Shown: piece by piece, positions 36,187-44,465 of the stretch
Numbering within the stretch: the stretch's first letter is position 1
How the letters are laid out: each line of letters opens with the position of its first letter
DNA from: an uncultured Eubacteriales bacterium
GTDB taxonomy: Bacteria; Bacillota; Clostridia; Oscillospirales; CAG-272
NCBI GenBank assembly: GCA_948467545.1
Contig: CAOKER010000002.1
Location: 62,001-126,000 of the forward strand
Length of the DNA stretch: 64,000 bases
Reading direction: 5' to 3'
Made by a program: the position numbers and the translations under genes
Notes under the pieces: model-generated
Seen by the model: the letters and a program-made list of their open reading frames with translations, nothing else
The model's database searches: none
What the model was told of the DNA's origin: nothing

Positions 36187-37065
36187 ATGAAAAAAATTAC
36201 CAAAGCCGTAATTCCCGCCGCCGGGCTCGGCACAAGAATGCTCCCCATCGCACGCACTGTCCCGAAGGAAATTCTTCCGATAGTAGACAAGCCGGCAATC
36301 TCATACCTCGTCGATGAAGCAATTGAGAGCGGCGTCACTGACATACTTATCATTACAAACCGCGGTAAATATGCAATTGAGGATTATTTTGATTACTCTC
36401 CCGAATATGAAGAATCCCTGCGTAAAAAAGGAAAAAATGATATAATCGATTCTCTGCGAAGCGCAGCAAACCGCGCAAATATATATTTCATACGGCAGAA
36501 AGAAGCACGCGGTCTCGGCGATGCAGTTCTCCGCGCCAAAAATTTTATAGGGAACGAGCCTTTTTACGTTCTTTACGGCGACGATATAATCATGTCAGAA
36601 AAACCGGTATGTCTGCAGCTCGCAGAGGCGTATGACAAATATGATCTTGCAGTCGCCGGAGTAAAAGAGGTCTCTGCCGAACAGATTCTGAAATACTCTT
36701 CGCTCGACGCGAAACCGCTTCCCGAAGAATCAAATTTCTATCATGTAACGGATATGATAGAAAAGCCGAAGCCCGAACAGGTTATTACAAGACTTTCGAT
36801 TCTCGGCCGCGTTCTCCTGACTCCAGATATTTTTGATATACTCTCGGCCACAAAGCCCGGAGCGGGCGGAGAAATCCAGCTTACAGACGCCATGCGCGAC
36901 CTCGCGCGCTCCAAAGGGATGACCGCGGTTGATTTTGACGGAATCCGCTACGATATGGGATCAAAGTTCGGTTTTCTTTTTGCAAATGTAGAGAGCGCGC
37001 TCAAAGATCCTGAATTAGGTCCCGAATTCAAGGAATATATTAAGGAGCTCGCAAAAAAACTATGA
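36187..37065 (+). CDS. galU: UTP-glucose-1-phosphate uridylyltransferase
   Basis: Makes UDP-glucose for cell-envelope glycans and galactose metabolism. The 292-aa protein starts KKITKAVIPAAGLGTRMLP, the nucleotide-binding signature. It contains the catalytic lysine segment TVPKEILPIVDKP, YGDDII for metal and UTP binding, and GGEIQLTDAM near the C-terminus. Length is typical. GAAAGG lies 11 nt before the ATG. It overlaps the next gene by 4 bp, an unusual pairing with a nucleotide deaminase. Confidence 0.95.
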   Translation: MKKITKAVIPAAGLGTRMLPIARTVPKEILPIVDKPAISYLVDEAIESGVTDILIITNRGKYAIEDYFDYSPEYEESLRKKGKNDIIDSLRSAANRANIYFIRQKEARGLGDAVLRAKNFIGNEPFYVLYGDDIIMSEKPVCLQLAEAYDKYDLAVAGVKEVSAEQILKYSSLDAKPLPEESNFYHVTDMIEKPKPEQVITRLSILGRVLLTPDIFDILSATKPGAGGEIQLTDAMRDLARSKGMTAVDFDGIRYDMGSKFGFLFANVESALKDPELGPEFKEYIKELAKKL

Positions 37066-37544
37066 GAGTCAGCAAAATAAACTACTATCTTGATATTGCC
37101 CAGACGGTATCCGAACGATGTACCTGTCTGCGGCGCCGGTACGGGGCAATAATAGTAAAAAAAGATTCGATTGTATCCACCGGATATAACGGTGCTCCCC
37201 GCGGAAGAGAAAACTGCTGCGATATGAATTTCTGCATACGTGAGAAAATGAACATTCCGCACGGAGAGCGGTATGAGCTGTGCCGTTCAATACATGCGGA
37301 GGCAAACGCGATTATATCAGCCTCTCGCGAAGAAATGGACGGAGCTGTCCTGTATATGGCCTGCACCGATCCGGAAAGCGGAGAAATCGTTCCGGGAACA
37401 AGCAACTGTATGATGTGCAGAAGAATGATTCTGAATGCAGGAATTGACACCGTTATAATCCGTGATACAAAAGAAGAATACCGCGTAATAAATGTGAAGG
37501 ACTGGATCACAAACGACGACAGTCTGCCGGCAGAATACAGCTGA
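37062..37544 (+). CDS. Deoxycytidylate deaminase (ComEB-like)
   Basis: Zinc deaminase converting dCMP to dUMP for thymidylate synthesis. The 160-aa protein has the ligand histidine and catalytic glutamate in HAEANAI and the zinc cysteines in CMMCRRM. The additional cysteine-rich CCDMNFCIREK stretch is typical of dCMP deaminases, which bind a second structural zinc. Length is typical. It overlaps galU by 4 bp, so the two are translated from one mRNA. Confidence 0.93.
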   Translation: MRVSKINYYLDIAQTVSERCTCLRRRYGAIIVKKDSIVSTGYNGAPRGRENCCDMNFCIREKMNIPHGERYELCRSIHAEANAIISASREEMDGAVLYMACTDPESGEIVPGTSNCMMCRRMILNAGIDTVIIRDTKEEYRVINVKDWITNDDSLPAEYS

Positions 37545-37956
37545 ATTAAGATATTCCCCCGCCTCAGGGGGCGGCGGGTTTCACTTATTTTTTAAGCTGC
37601 CGTATAATTTTTCGCTCAAAACGCCTCATGACGAAACTTAGCTCCTTATTATCCAACCAAACAAAAGACGCCTCTTATGAGCGTAAAGTACCGTTTCATC
37701 TTATGACAGAAATATAATTACTCAAATATCCCCTCCCCTGAGGTTCCCTCGCAACGTCTCATTAACCGCCTGTATCACCTATTGAAAAGCTGCTGTATCT
37801 TTTGTTGGATTTTCAATGCTGAATTCCTGCCGCGGGAAGAAAGCCTTGTGGTTCGAAACAGCGCCGGTTGCTCAGTCGCGGGGACGCCGCGGCAGCCGTC
37901 CAAAATCAATAAAGTAAGATAAACGACAAAAAGTAACCCTGAAAGGAGAATGGTAC
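37545..37956. other. Spacer with a GC-rich probable terminator
   Basis: A C-rich then G-rich stretch (37555-37580) followed by T-rich sequence (TTATTTTTT at 37587-37595) probably ends the galU transcript, though pairing is ambiguous. The remainder shows no gene; 37855-37900 is GC-rich without clear structure. Confidence 0.4.
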
Positions 37957-38643
37957 ATGTGTAAAAAAATAACGGTATGCATTTTATGTATAACTTCTAT
38001 TATTTTTCTCCTCTCAGGATGCGGAAACGTCCGTAATCTCCGATCGCAGCAGGACGCTGTTTCCGGCGAAACATATTATACGGACGGTAAAAACGGAACC
38101 GCATATTTTCGGATAGATTTGAGAGGATATGCTCCTGTCTCTGTGGGAAAGGAATACGCAAAAATAAAGGAAGAGGACGGCACGACGGTAAAATTATACA
38201 GCATTCCCGAAGCCGATCCCACTCGTTTTCTCACTGCCTCGCAGGACGGAAAACAAACACTGTATGCTTCCGTCACGATGCCGTCCATATACAATCGGGA
38301 AAGCTATGAAGGTCTTGAATTTTCTATTTTTTATTCGGATGAAGCCGACACATATTTTGCAAAAAGCAACAGCACGGATATAATAAGCGCGATTGCCGAC
38401 GCTTTGGAAAACGGATCGCCTGCCATGCTTCCCGGACATGACTGCGAAACATATTATTTGAAATTCTCTTTCGGAGAAGAATACCTCGGTATTTATTATG
38501 TTATCGGCTGTATTTTCGACAAAGAAGAATATATCTCTTATATATATGACCGCGACGAGAAAAAAACAGTCTGCGTCGGAGAACTTCTTAACGGCTGTCT
38601 TCCTTACTCTACCGTAATAAATACCCCTCAAACCGAAACGTAA
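37957..38643 (+). CDS. Hypothetical lipoprotein
   Basis: 228-aa secreted lipoprotein with signal peptide and lipobox LLSGC (C22). The mature part is beta-rich and acidic, with no recognised family. It has conspicuous tyrosines (YYVIGCIFDKEEYISYIYDR near the C-terminus). GAAAGGAG lies 8 nt before the ATG, setting the start. It precedes the phosphatase gene by 22 bp and may be co-transcribed with phosphatase-rimI. Confidence 0.7.
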   Translation: MCKKITVCILCITSIIFLLSGCGNVRNLRSQQDAVSGETYYTDGKNGTAYFRIDLRGYAPVSVGKEYAKIKEEDGTTVKLYSIPEADPTRFLTASQDGKQTLYASVTMPSIYNRESYEGLEFSIFYSDEADTYFAKSNSTDIISAIADALENGSPAMLPGHDCETYYLKFSFGEEYLGIYYVIGCIFDKEEYISYIYDRDEKKTVCVGELLNGCLPYSTVINTPQTET

Positions 38644-38665
38644 TCATACACGGAGACGATGCAAA

Positions 38666-39301
38666 TTGAAATCAGATATTAATAATAAAAAGGAAAATAT
38701 AACATTGCAGTCAAGCATCTGCGCGGAACGCCCTGCGGCGGCAGACGATAATATAAAGACGGACGATACCATGCTCGAAGCAGCCGCAGAGCTTATAAAG
38801 GAATCTGATGATAAAGAAATGAACAATAAGCCATTTCTTGTTTGTTTTGTATGTACAGGAAACACCTGTCGCAGTCCTATGGCGGCGGCTTGGTTTAATC
38901 ACGCCGAAGCCGAAAGATTTGACAAAGCTCCGGACGGAGTTGACGGAATTGCCTTAAAAAAGCGTAAGGCCATTTCTGCCGGACTTTCACCGTTTCCCGG
39001 AGCTCCGATTTCCGAAAATGCAAAAATTGCACTGAGCGACGCCGGCGTCGAATCAAACGAGGAAAATCCCTGGATGGAACACCGAGCCGTAAAAATTAAC
39101 GCCGAACTTATGAAAAAATGCGATCTTGTTATCGGAATCTCGGGCCGTCACACTCTTGAATTAATATCGGAATTTCCGGAATTTTCAGAAAAAATATGCT
39201 CAATGCCCAAAGACATATCCGATCCGTACGGCGGAGACATCGAAGAATACAAGAAGTGCCTTGAAAAAATCAAAGACGGAATCGGGGAGTTTTTCTCTTG
39301 A
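38666..39301 (+). CDS. Low-molecular-weight protein-tyrosine phosphatase family protein
   Basis: LMW-PTP-fold phosphatase, either a protein tyrosine/arginine phosphatase (YwlE-like) or an arsenate-reductase relative. The P-loop C63-x5-R69-S (CTGNTCRS) and the general-acid DPYGGD near the C-terminus are intact. The frame has about 55 extra N-terminal residues of low complexity before the domain. The TTG at 38666 has GGAG 10 nt upstream; an ATG at 38819 directly before the domain has no good ribosome site. The stop overlaps rimI by 4 bp. YwlE normally sits beside the threonylcarbamoyl-AMP synthase gene, consistent with the nearby tsaD. Confidence 0.85.
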   Translation: MKSDINNKKENITLQSSICAERPAAADDNIKTDDTMLEAAAELIKESDDKEMNNKPFLVCFVCTGNTCRSPMAAAWFNHAEAERFDKAPDGVDGIALKKRKAISAGLSPFPGAPISENAKIALSDAGVESNEENPWMEHRAVKINAELMKKCDLVIGISGRHTLELISEFPEFSEKICSMPKDISDPYGGDIEEYKKCLEKIKDGIGEFFS

Positions 39302-39768
39302 AAGAAAACTGTTTTTATATCAACCGAGTTTACGACACCGAAAATACGGCGCGAGACCTTGAACGTATTGAAAAAGCCTGTTTCTCTTCCCCCTGGAGCC
39401 TTGACTCTATCAAAAATTCTTTACAAAACGCAAACACAAGCTTTCTTGCCGCGAAGCATAAGGATAGCGGAGCAATAATAGGCTTCTGCGCTTATACCTG
39501 CGTTATCGATGAATGTGAAATTCTGAGTATTGCCGTATGTCCGAAGTACCGCAGAAAGGGAGCGGCGCGGGCATTGTTAAAAGCGGTGATAAAAGACGCG
39601 GTAAAAAACGGTGTATGCAGTTTTTTCCTCGAAGTGAGGGAAACCAACTCGGCTGCCGCAGCACTCTACAAATCCGAAGGATTTACAGAGTGCGGAAAAA
39701 GGAAAAATTATTATTCTTTTCCCAAAGAAGACGCCCTTCTAATGTCCTTAAAGACGAATGGTTTGTAA
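39298..39768 (+). CDS. rimI: Ribosomal protein S18-alanine N-acetyltransferase
   Basis: GNAT acetyltransferase for the N-terminal alanine of ribosomal protein bS18. The 156-aa protein has IEKACFSSPWSLDSI at the N-terminus, the acetyl-CoA loop CPKYRRKGAARALL, and the C-terminal AAALYKSEGFTECGKRKNYY typical of RimI. It begins with TTG, overlapping the phosphatase stop by 4 bp, with GGGGAG 8 nt upstream. It is followed by tsaD after 250 bp; in Firmicutes the usual order is tsaE-tsaB-rimI-tsaD, but tsaB and tsaE are absent here. Confidence 0.92.
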   Translation: MKENCFYINRVYDTENTARDLERIEKACFSSPWSLDSIKNSLQNANTSFLAAKHKDSGAIIGFCAYTCVIDECEILSIAVCPKYRRKGAARALLKAVIKDAVKNGVCSFFLEVRETNSAAAALYKSEGFTECGKRKNYYSFPKEDALLMSLKTNGL

Positions 39769-40018
39769 TAACTGCTATTATCAAGATTAAACTTAAACTG
39801 TCTTCTGTTTCCTATTTTTATTGTTTCTCTTATTTATAAGTAACTTTCCGTCCGAACAGCAAATTTAAAGCGAATTTAAATGAGGAAGCGTACACATGTC
39901 CGTTTTTCACCTGCACAATTTCATCTCCGCACTTACATTCTTATATTTTCCGTGCAGTGGCGCCGATATAACCCTCGCCTCCACCACATTATTTTGTCAG
40001 AAAGCAAATTTATAGAAT

Positions 40019-41026
40019 ATGCTAATTTTATCCATTGAATCATCCTGTGACGAAACATCTGCGGCCGTTGTAAAAATGACCGACACGGAAAGACAAATTT
40101 TGTCCAATTTTACAGCTTCACAAATAGAAACGCACAAGCTTTTCGGCGGCGTCGTCCCCGAAATTGCAAGCCGTGCCCATATTGAAGCAATTTCAGGCTT
40201 AACATACAGTGCAATTGAAGAGGCAGGCGTCTCCGTTTCCGATCTGGAACTCGTCGGCGTTACTGCATATCCGGGACTTATCGGCGCTCTGCTTGTCGGA
40301 GTAAATTTTGCAAAAAGTCTCGCATATGCAAACCATATTCCGCTTGTCGCCGTAAATCACACACATGCGCACGCGGCCGCCGCGTATTTTACATATCCGG
40401 AGCTAAAACCGCCGTATATTGCGCTGACCGCTTCCGGAGGACACACCTCAATTTCCGATGTAACTTCTTATACAGAATTTAAAGTAATAGGAAGAACACG
40501 CGACGATGCGGCAGGAGAAGCTTTTGATAAGGTTGCGCGTGTTTTGGGAATTCCGTATCCCGGCGGAGCGGAGCTCGACAGGCTTGCGTCGTCCGGATGT
40601 CCGAATGCAGTAAGCTTTCCGTCGGCAGCTATTCACGGCGAAACTTTCGACTTTTCCTTCAGTGGTCTCAAGACCGCCGCAATAAACTATATAAACAGCG
40701 CGAAACAAAAATACGGCGCTGTAAACTCGGCGGATATTGCAGCTTCCCTTACAAAATCCGTCGTAACATCAATATCAAGCCGAATCGAGGCTGCCGCAAA
40801 CCACTGCGGAAGAGACAAAATCGTACTTGCGGGCGGCGTTGCCGCAAATTCTCATCTGCGCAGAGAAATTACGGCTCTATGCAAAAAAAACAGATGGAAA
40901 CTCTACATGCCTGATTTAAAACTCTGCGGAGATAATGCCGCTATGGTAGGCGCCCAGGCTTACTTCAATTATATGTCGGGAAAAAAAGACGGAATAACAT
41001 TAAACGCCTGCGCAACAGTAAGATAA
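40019..41026 (+). CDS. tsaD: tRNA N6-adenosine threonylcarbamoyltransferase
   Basis: Catalytic subunit that transfers threonylcarbamoyl to A37 of ANN-decoding tRNAs, with TsaB and TsaE. The 335-aa protein starts MLILSIESSCDETSAAV. The metal-binding HTHAH motif is at 114-118. ASGGHTSI is the nucleotide-binding glycine loop, and AGGVAANSHLR and GDNAAMVGAQAY are near the end. Length is typical. The ribosome site is weak (AGAAAG about 15 nt upstream), but no other start fits the conserved N-terminus. Confidence 0.96.
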   Translation: MLILSIESSCDETSAAVVKMTDTERQILSNFTASQIETHKLFGGVVPEIASRAHIEAISGLTYSAIEEAGVSVSDLELVGVTAYPGLIGALLVGVNFAKSLAYANHIPLVAVNHTHAHAAAAYFTYPELKPPYIALTASGGHTSISDVTSYTEFKVIGRTRDDAAGEAFDKVARVLGIPYPGGAELDRLASSGCPNAVSFPSAAIHGETFDFSFSGLKTAAINYINSAKQKYGAVNSADIAASLTKSVVTSISSRIEAAANHCGRDKIVLAGGVAANSHLRREITALCKKNRWKLYMPDLKLCGDNAAMVGAQAYFNYMSGKKDGITLNACATVR

Positions 41027-41164
41027 AATAAGATAACCTCAGCCTTTAAAAGACTTTTTAGGAGGTTTGTAATTAAACCGGAAAGAGTATCGTAATTCAT
41101 CTTCCGAATCGGATAATCTCTTATTTATATAAATTTATATAAATCACTTTGTTTTGAACATATG

Positions 41165-41362
41165 TGTGGAAAGCGCAGACCGTTTTTCCACAGGCTGTTG
41201 ATTTTCATGTTGAAAAAACGAAGCCGTTCACAACAAATGCACAGACAAAATAAGAGTTTGTACAGCTATATGCGATATGTACAAGCACACCCCGCAGATG
41301 TCTGTGGAAAACATAGCCGTGGTTTTCCGATATATCTACAGGCAATATACGTCTGTGGATAA
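41165..41362. other. Cluster of DnaA-box-like 9-mers
   Basis: Four sites in 200 bp: TGTGGAAAG (41165-41173), TTTTCCACA (41184-41192), TGTGGAAAA (41303-41311) and the consensus TGTGGATAA (41354-41362). An AT-rich tract (41363-41390) follows the last box. The 41027-41399 spacer contains no gene. It lies upstream of icd-rex-dnaD-dnaI. It may be a DnaA-binding control or titration site; an oriC role is less likely given gene orientation (see findings). Confidence 0.55.
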
Positions 41363-41399
41363 ATATTTGTTAAAAATAAAATATATATAGAGGTATGAT

Positions 41400-42563
41400 A
41401 TGAACAAGAATTATGAAGCTAAAATCAAAGAAGCATCGGCAAAATATGAAGAGCTGCTCCGCGGTCAGCTTGAAAGAGTTGACAGAATAAACGCATCAAA
41501 GGAAGAAACAGACTACAAAACTCTTGACAAAATTGTAATAGGCGTTTGCGGCGGCGACGGAATAGGTCCGATAATCTGCAAAGCCTCACGCGACATCCTT
41601 GCAGATCTGCTTGCATCTGAAATTAAAAGCGGAAAGATAGAACTGCGCGACATCGAAGGACTTACAATCGAGAACAGAATTGCCTGCGGCAAAGCAATCC
41701 CGGACGACACGCTTGCAGAGCTGAAAGCCTGCAATGTAATTTTGAAAGGTCCGACAACCACCCCGAATGCCGGAGACGGTATGCCGAATATCGAAAGCGC
41801 AAATGTTGCCATGCGTAAAGCCCTTGACCTTTATGCGAACGTACGCCCTGTACGCGTCCCGGAAAAAGGAATCGACTGGACTTTCTTCCGTGAAAATACC
41901 GAGGGTAGCTATGCAGTCGGTTCTTACGGCGTAAATGTAACGGACGAGCTCGCAATCGACTTTTGTGTAACTACAACAGAAGGTTCCCGCCGTATTGCAC
42001 GCCGTGCTTTCGAGTATGCAAGAGCAAACGGCAAGGACAGAGTTTCGGTTGTTACCAAAGCTAATATTATAAAAACAACAGACGGAAAATTTTTAAACAT
42101 ATGTCGAGACATCGCTAAGGATTACCCGGAAATTACGGTTGACGAATGGTATATAGACATCATGACCGCAAAGCTTATCGATGAAAAGCGCCGCACGTCT
42201 TTCAAAGTGTTTGTCCTTCCTAATCTCTACGGCGATATTATTACAGATGAAGCCGCGGAATTTCAGGGCGGCGTCGGAACTGCCGGATCTGCAAATATCG
42301 GAAGCAAATACGCTATGTTTGAAGCAATTCACGGCTCTGCTCCGAGAATGATTCAGGAGGGACGCGGAAAATACGCCGATCCCTGCTCAATGCTCCGCGC
42401 AACGGTTATGCTTCTCTCACACATCGGCAGACAAACAGAGGCGGATCGGCTGGAAAAGGCGCTTGATAAGTGCATGCTTACGGAACGTAAAATTGTTGTA
42501 ACCGGACATGAAGACGGTGCTACCTGCGATGAATTTGTAAGTTATATAAAAGAATCTTTGTGA
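41400..42563 (+). CDS. Isocitrate/isopropylmalate dehydrogenase family protein (probably NAD-isocitrate dehydrogenase)
   Basis: Beta-decarboxylating dehydrogenase. The 387-aa protein has about 45 N-terminal residues before the catalytic fold (IGVCGGDGIGP). Then come the substrate segment NIESANVAMRKALDLYANVRP, FFRENTEGSYAVG, the catalytic lysine/aspartate region YIDIMTAKLI, and the nucleotide segment FEAIHGSAPRM. SxNxxxRK and YANVRP favour isocitrate over isopropylmalate, and no leuCD genes are adjacent. It would supply 2-oxoglutarate for glutamate synthesis. A weak GAGG lies 6 nt before ATG. A hairpin terminator follows. Confidence 0.82.
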   Translation: MNKNYEAKIKEASAKYEELLRGQLERVDRINASKEETDYKTLDKIVIGVCGGDGIGPIICKASRDILADLLASEIKSGKIELRDIEGLTIENRIACGKAIPDDTLAELKACNVILKGPTTTPNAGDGMPNIESANVAMRKALDLYANVRPVRVPEKGIDWTFFRENTEGSYAVGSYGVNVTDELAIDFCVTTTEGSRRIARRAFEYARANGKDRVSVVTKANIIKTTDGKFLNICRDIAKDYPEITVDEWYIDIMTAKLIDEKRRTSFKVFVLPNLYGDIITDEAAEFQGGVGTAGSANIGSKYAMFEAIHGSAPRMIQEGRGKYADPCSMLRATVMLLSHIGRQTEADRLEKALDKCMLTERKIVVTGHEDGATCDEFVSYIKESL

Positions 42564-42584
42564 TTTGATTCAACTTAAAAACAA

Positions 42585-42616
42585 CAGGGCACACATTATG
42601 TCGTGCCCTGGCTTTC
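42585..42616 (+). terminator. Terminator after the isocitrate dehydrogenase-like gene
   Basis: CAGGGCAC / GTGCCCTG (8 bp) with a 10-nt loop, then GCTTTCT. Its position argues that the Rex-like gene starts at 42643 rather than further upstream in the same frame. Confidence 0.65.
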
Positions 42617-42642
42617 TAATCTTGTCTTTGGTGATTGAAAAA

Positions 42643-43362
42643 ATGGAGAAAAAAAATTCTGACAACGAACATCCGCACAAAATTATTCCTCCGACAGTAA
42701 AGGAAAGACTTCCTAAGTATTACCGGACGCTTCGAACCCTTATAGGAGATGATGTTTTACGGACGCGCTCCGCCGATCTTGCCCGGTGTATGAAAATTAC
42801 TCCGTCACAGGTCAGACAGGATTTTTCATATCTTGGAGGGATCGGAAACCAAGGTTACGGTTATAACGTTAAAGACTTGTACAGTGCAATCGGTAACGCT
42901 ATCGGAATTCCCAACAATTACAGCGCGGTAATAATTTGCAGAAAAGCAAGCTTCGCGCTTGCTCTTGCATCAGATCAGTGCTTCTCGACACGCGGCGTCA
43001 ACCTGAAAAAAATTTTTACCGACGATTCCGGTGACTTTACGCCCGCGCAGCCCTACAAATATAAATTGCCGAATTTACCGACACGTAATACAACAAATAC
43101 AGAACCGACTTATTTAAGGGCTGCAAATTACTGTAATGAAAATAAGATAGATATTGCCGTCCTCGCATGTGACAAATCGGAAACCGACGCCGCTGTCCGG
43201 CGTCTTGCTGAAGCTGATATAAAGGGAATTTGGAATTTTTCGGGTAAAGATATAGACTCTCGGGAAAAAAACATATGTATTGCCAATATGAATATGACGG
43301 ATATTTTACTCGGATTATGCTGCGAAATGACAAACAAAAATACCCACGGAACGGTGAAATAA
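42643..43362 (+). CDS. Rex-family repressor homologue with a degenerate NAD(H)-binding motif
   Basis: Rex repressors sense the NADH/NAD+ ratio and control fermentation genes. The 239-aa product keeps the winged-helix part: IIPPTVKERLPKYYRTL, then ITPSQVRQDFSYLGGIG and NQGYGYNV, all close to Rex. In the second domain the Rossmann loop (canonical GxGNLG) is replaced by CRKASF at 99-104, and an unusual linker of about 25 residues (about 128-152) follows. The C-terminal core (IDIAVLACDKSETDAAVRRL, then IKGIWNFSGKDI) is still Rex-like. It probably binds Rex-type operators without sensing NADH normally. The start was chosen downstream of the icd terminator. Confidence 0.82.
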   Translation: MEKKNSDNEHPHKIIPPTVKERLPKYYRTLRTLIGDDVLRTRSADLARCMKITPSQVRQDFSYLGGIGNQGYGYNVKDLYSAIGNAIGIPNNYSAVIICRKASFALALASDQCFSTRGVNLKKIFTDDSGDFTPAQPYKYKLPNLPTRNTTNTEPTYLRAANYCNENKIDIAVLACDKSETDAAVRRLAEADIKGIWNFSGKDIDSREKNICIANMNMTDILLGLCCEMTNKNTHGTVK

Positions 43363-43419
43363 AATTGTGGCTTGCCCGAACTCCGCGGATTAATAATTTA
43401 AAAAGGGACAATTAGCGTT

Positions 43420-44427
43420 ATGAAGCTAAAAATACAATACGGAACGGAAGTATGTACAATACCTCTTCGGGCTGTTTCGGAAAAAGGCGCCGAGAGAACA
43501 GATTTGCTTGTTCTGTTAAATTTATCGGCATGTCCGTCAATGGCTGATGACATACCCGCGCTGGCAAAAAAAATCGGATGCACGGTAAAAAAAATCGAAT
43601 CCGCAATCGATTTTTGGATTGAATGCGGCGTCTTTGAACTTGCCGAAGGCGGCTCTTGCGAAGAAAAAATTGCATCTGCTAATGGGCAATCTCATGAGCG
43701 GGAAGAATCCGATCCCGAAAAGAAAACGCGCTTTGAAAACAGACCGGTATACGACAGCGCGGAAATAGCCGCCATTGCATCACGCGATAACGGTACTGTA
43801 CGTATGCTCATTGACGAATGCCAGCGCATTACCGAAAAAATTTTTACCCCGTCCGAAACATCAAAAATTATAGGCATGGTTGATTATCTCGGTCTCGACC
43901 TTGAACATATACTTTTACTGTTTACATATTGTGTCAGACGCGGTAAGAAATCCGTAAGCTATATTGAAAAAACCGCATATAACTTATATGACGAAGGAAT
44001 CGACAGCGCGGCAAAGCTCGAAGAATATATAAAGCATAAGGAAGAATTAGAATCAAAAGAAAACGAACAAAAGGCTCTTCTCGGAATTTCCGGCCGCTCT
44101 CTTGTCCAGAAGGAACGTGAAGCATTTAAAAAATGGCAGGATGAGTGGCATCTTACACCTGAAATTATCAGGCTCGGTTACGAAGAAACGGTTACCAAAA
44201 CCGGTAAATACAATCTTGCTTATCTGGCCAAGGTGCTTGAAAGCTGGTATCTTGCCGGGCTTACAACCATACAGAAAATAACGGAAGCGGAAAATAAATT
44301 TCATTCGGAAAAGACAAAAGAAACCCAAAGTATCGGCAGCAGCAGTTTTGACACCGATGAATTTGTCGCGCTCGCCCTTAAACGAAGCTATGACAGCGCG
44401 GCTAAACAGGAAGCGTCTGACAAATAA
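43420..44427 (+). CDS. DnaD-domain replication initiation protein
   Basis: DnaD/DnaB(Bsu)-type protein involved in remodelling DNA and recruiting the helicase at origins. The 335-aa protein has an N-terminal winged-helix-like region (about 1-75) and a central DnaD C-terminal-type domain with SETSKIIGMVDYLGLDLEHI and YIEKTAYNLYDEGIDS. A second copy of the domain follows (AFKKWQDEWHLTPEIIRLGY, then YLAKVLESWY). Two DnaB_2-type domains in tandem resemble Bacillus DnaB or DnaD-like phage loaders. AAAGGG lies 12 nt before the ATG. The dnaI-like gene follows 38 bp later, so the pair is a helicase-loading operon. Confidence 0.88.
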   Translation: MKLKIQYGTEVCTIPLRAVSEKGAERTDLLVLLNLSACPSMADDIPALAKKIGCTVKKIESAIDFWIECGVFELAEGGSCEEKIASANGQSHEREESDPEKKTRFENRPVYDSAEIAAIASRDNGTVRMLIDECQRITEKIFTPSETSKIIGMVDYLGLDLEHILLLFTYCVRRGKKSVSYIEKTAYNLYDEGIDSAAKLEEYIKHKEELESKENEQKALLGISGRSLVQKEREAFKKWQDEWHLTPEIIRLGYEETVTKTGKYNLAYLAKVLESWYLAGLTTIQKITEAENKFHSEKTKETQSIGSSSFDTDEFVALALKRSYDSAAKQEASDK

Positions 44428-44465
44428 ATAAGTTATTTTATTGTCCTCATGAAAGGGAAAACACT

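Noticed and set aside
37855..37900. Possible tRNA because of GGTTCGAAA
   Set aside because: The surrounding bases do not form T-arm or acceptor stems.
41165..41362. Calling the DnaA-box cluster the chromosomal origin
   Set aside because: dnaA and dnaN are not in the window, and the direction of essential highly expressed genes on both sides is opposite to what replication from this point would favour.
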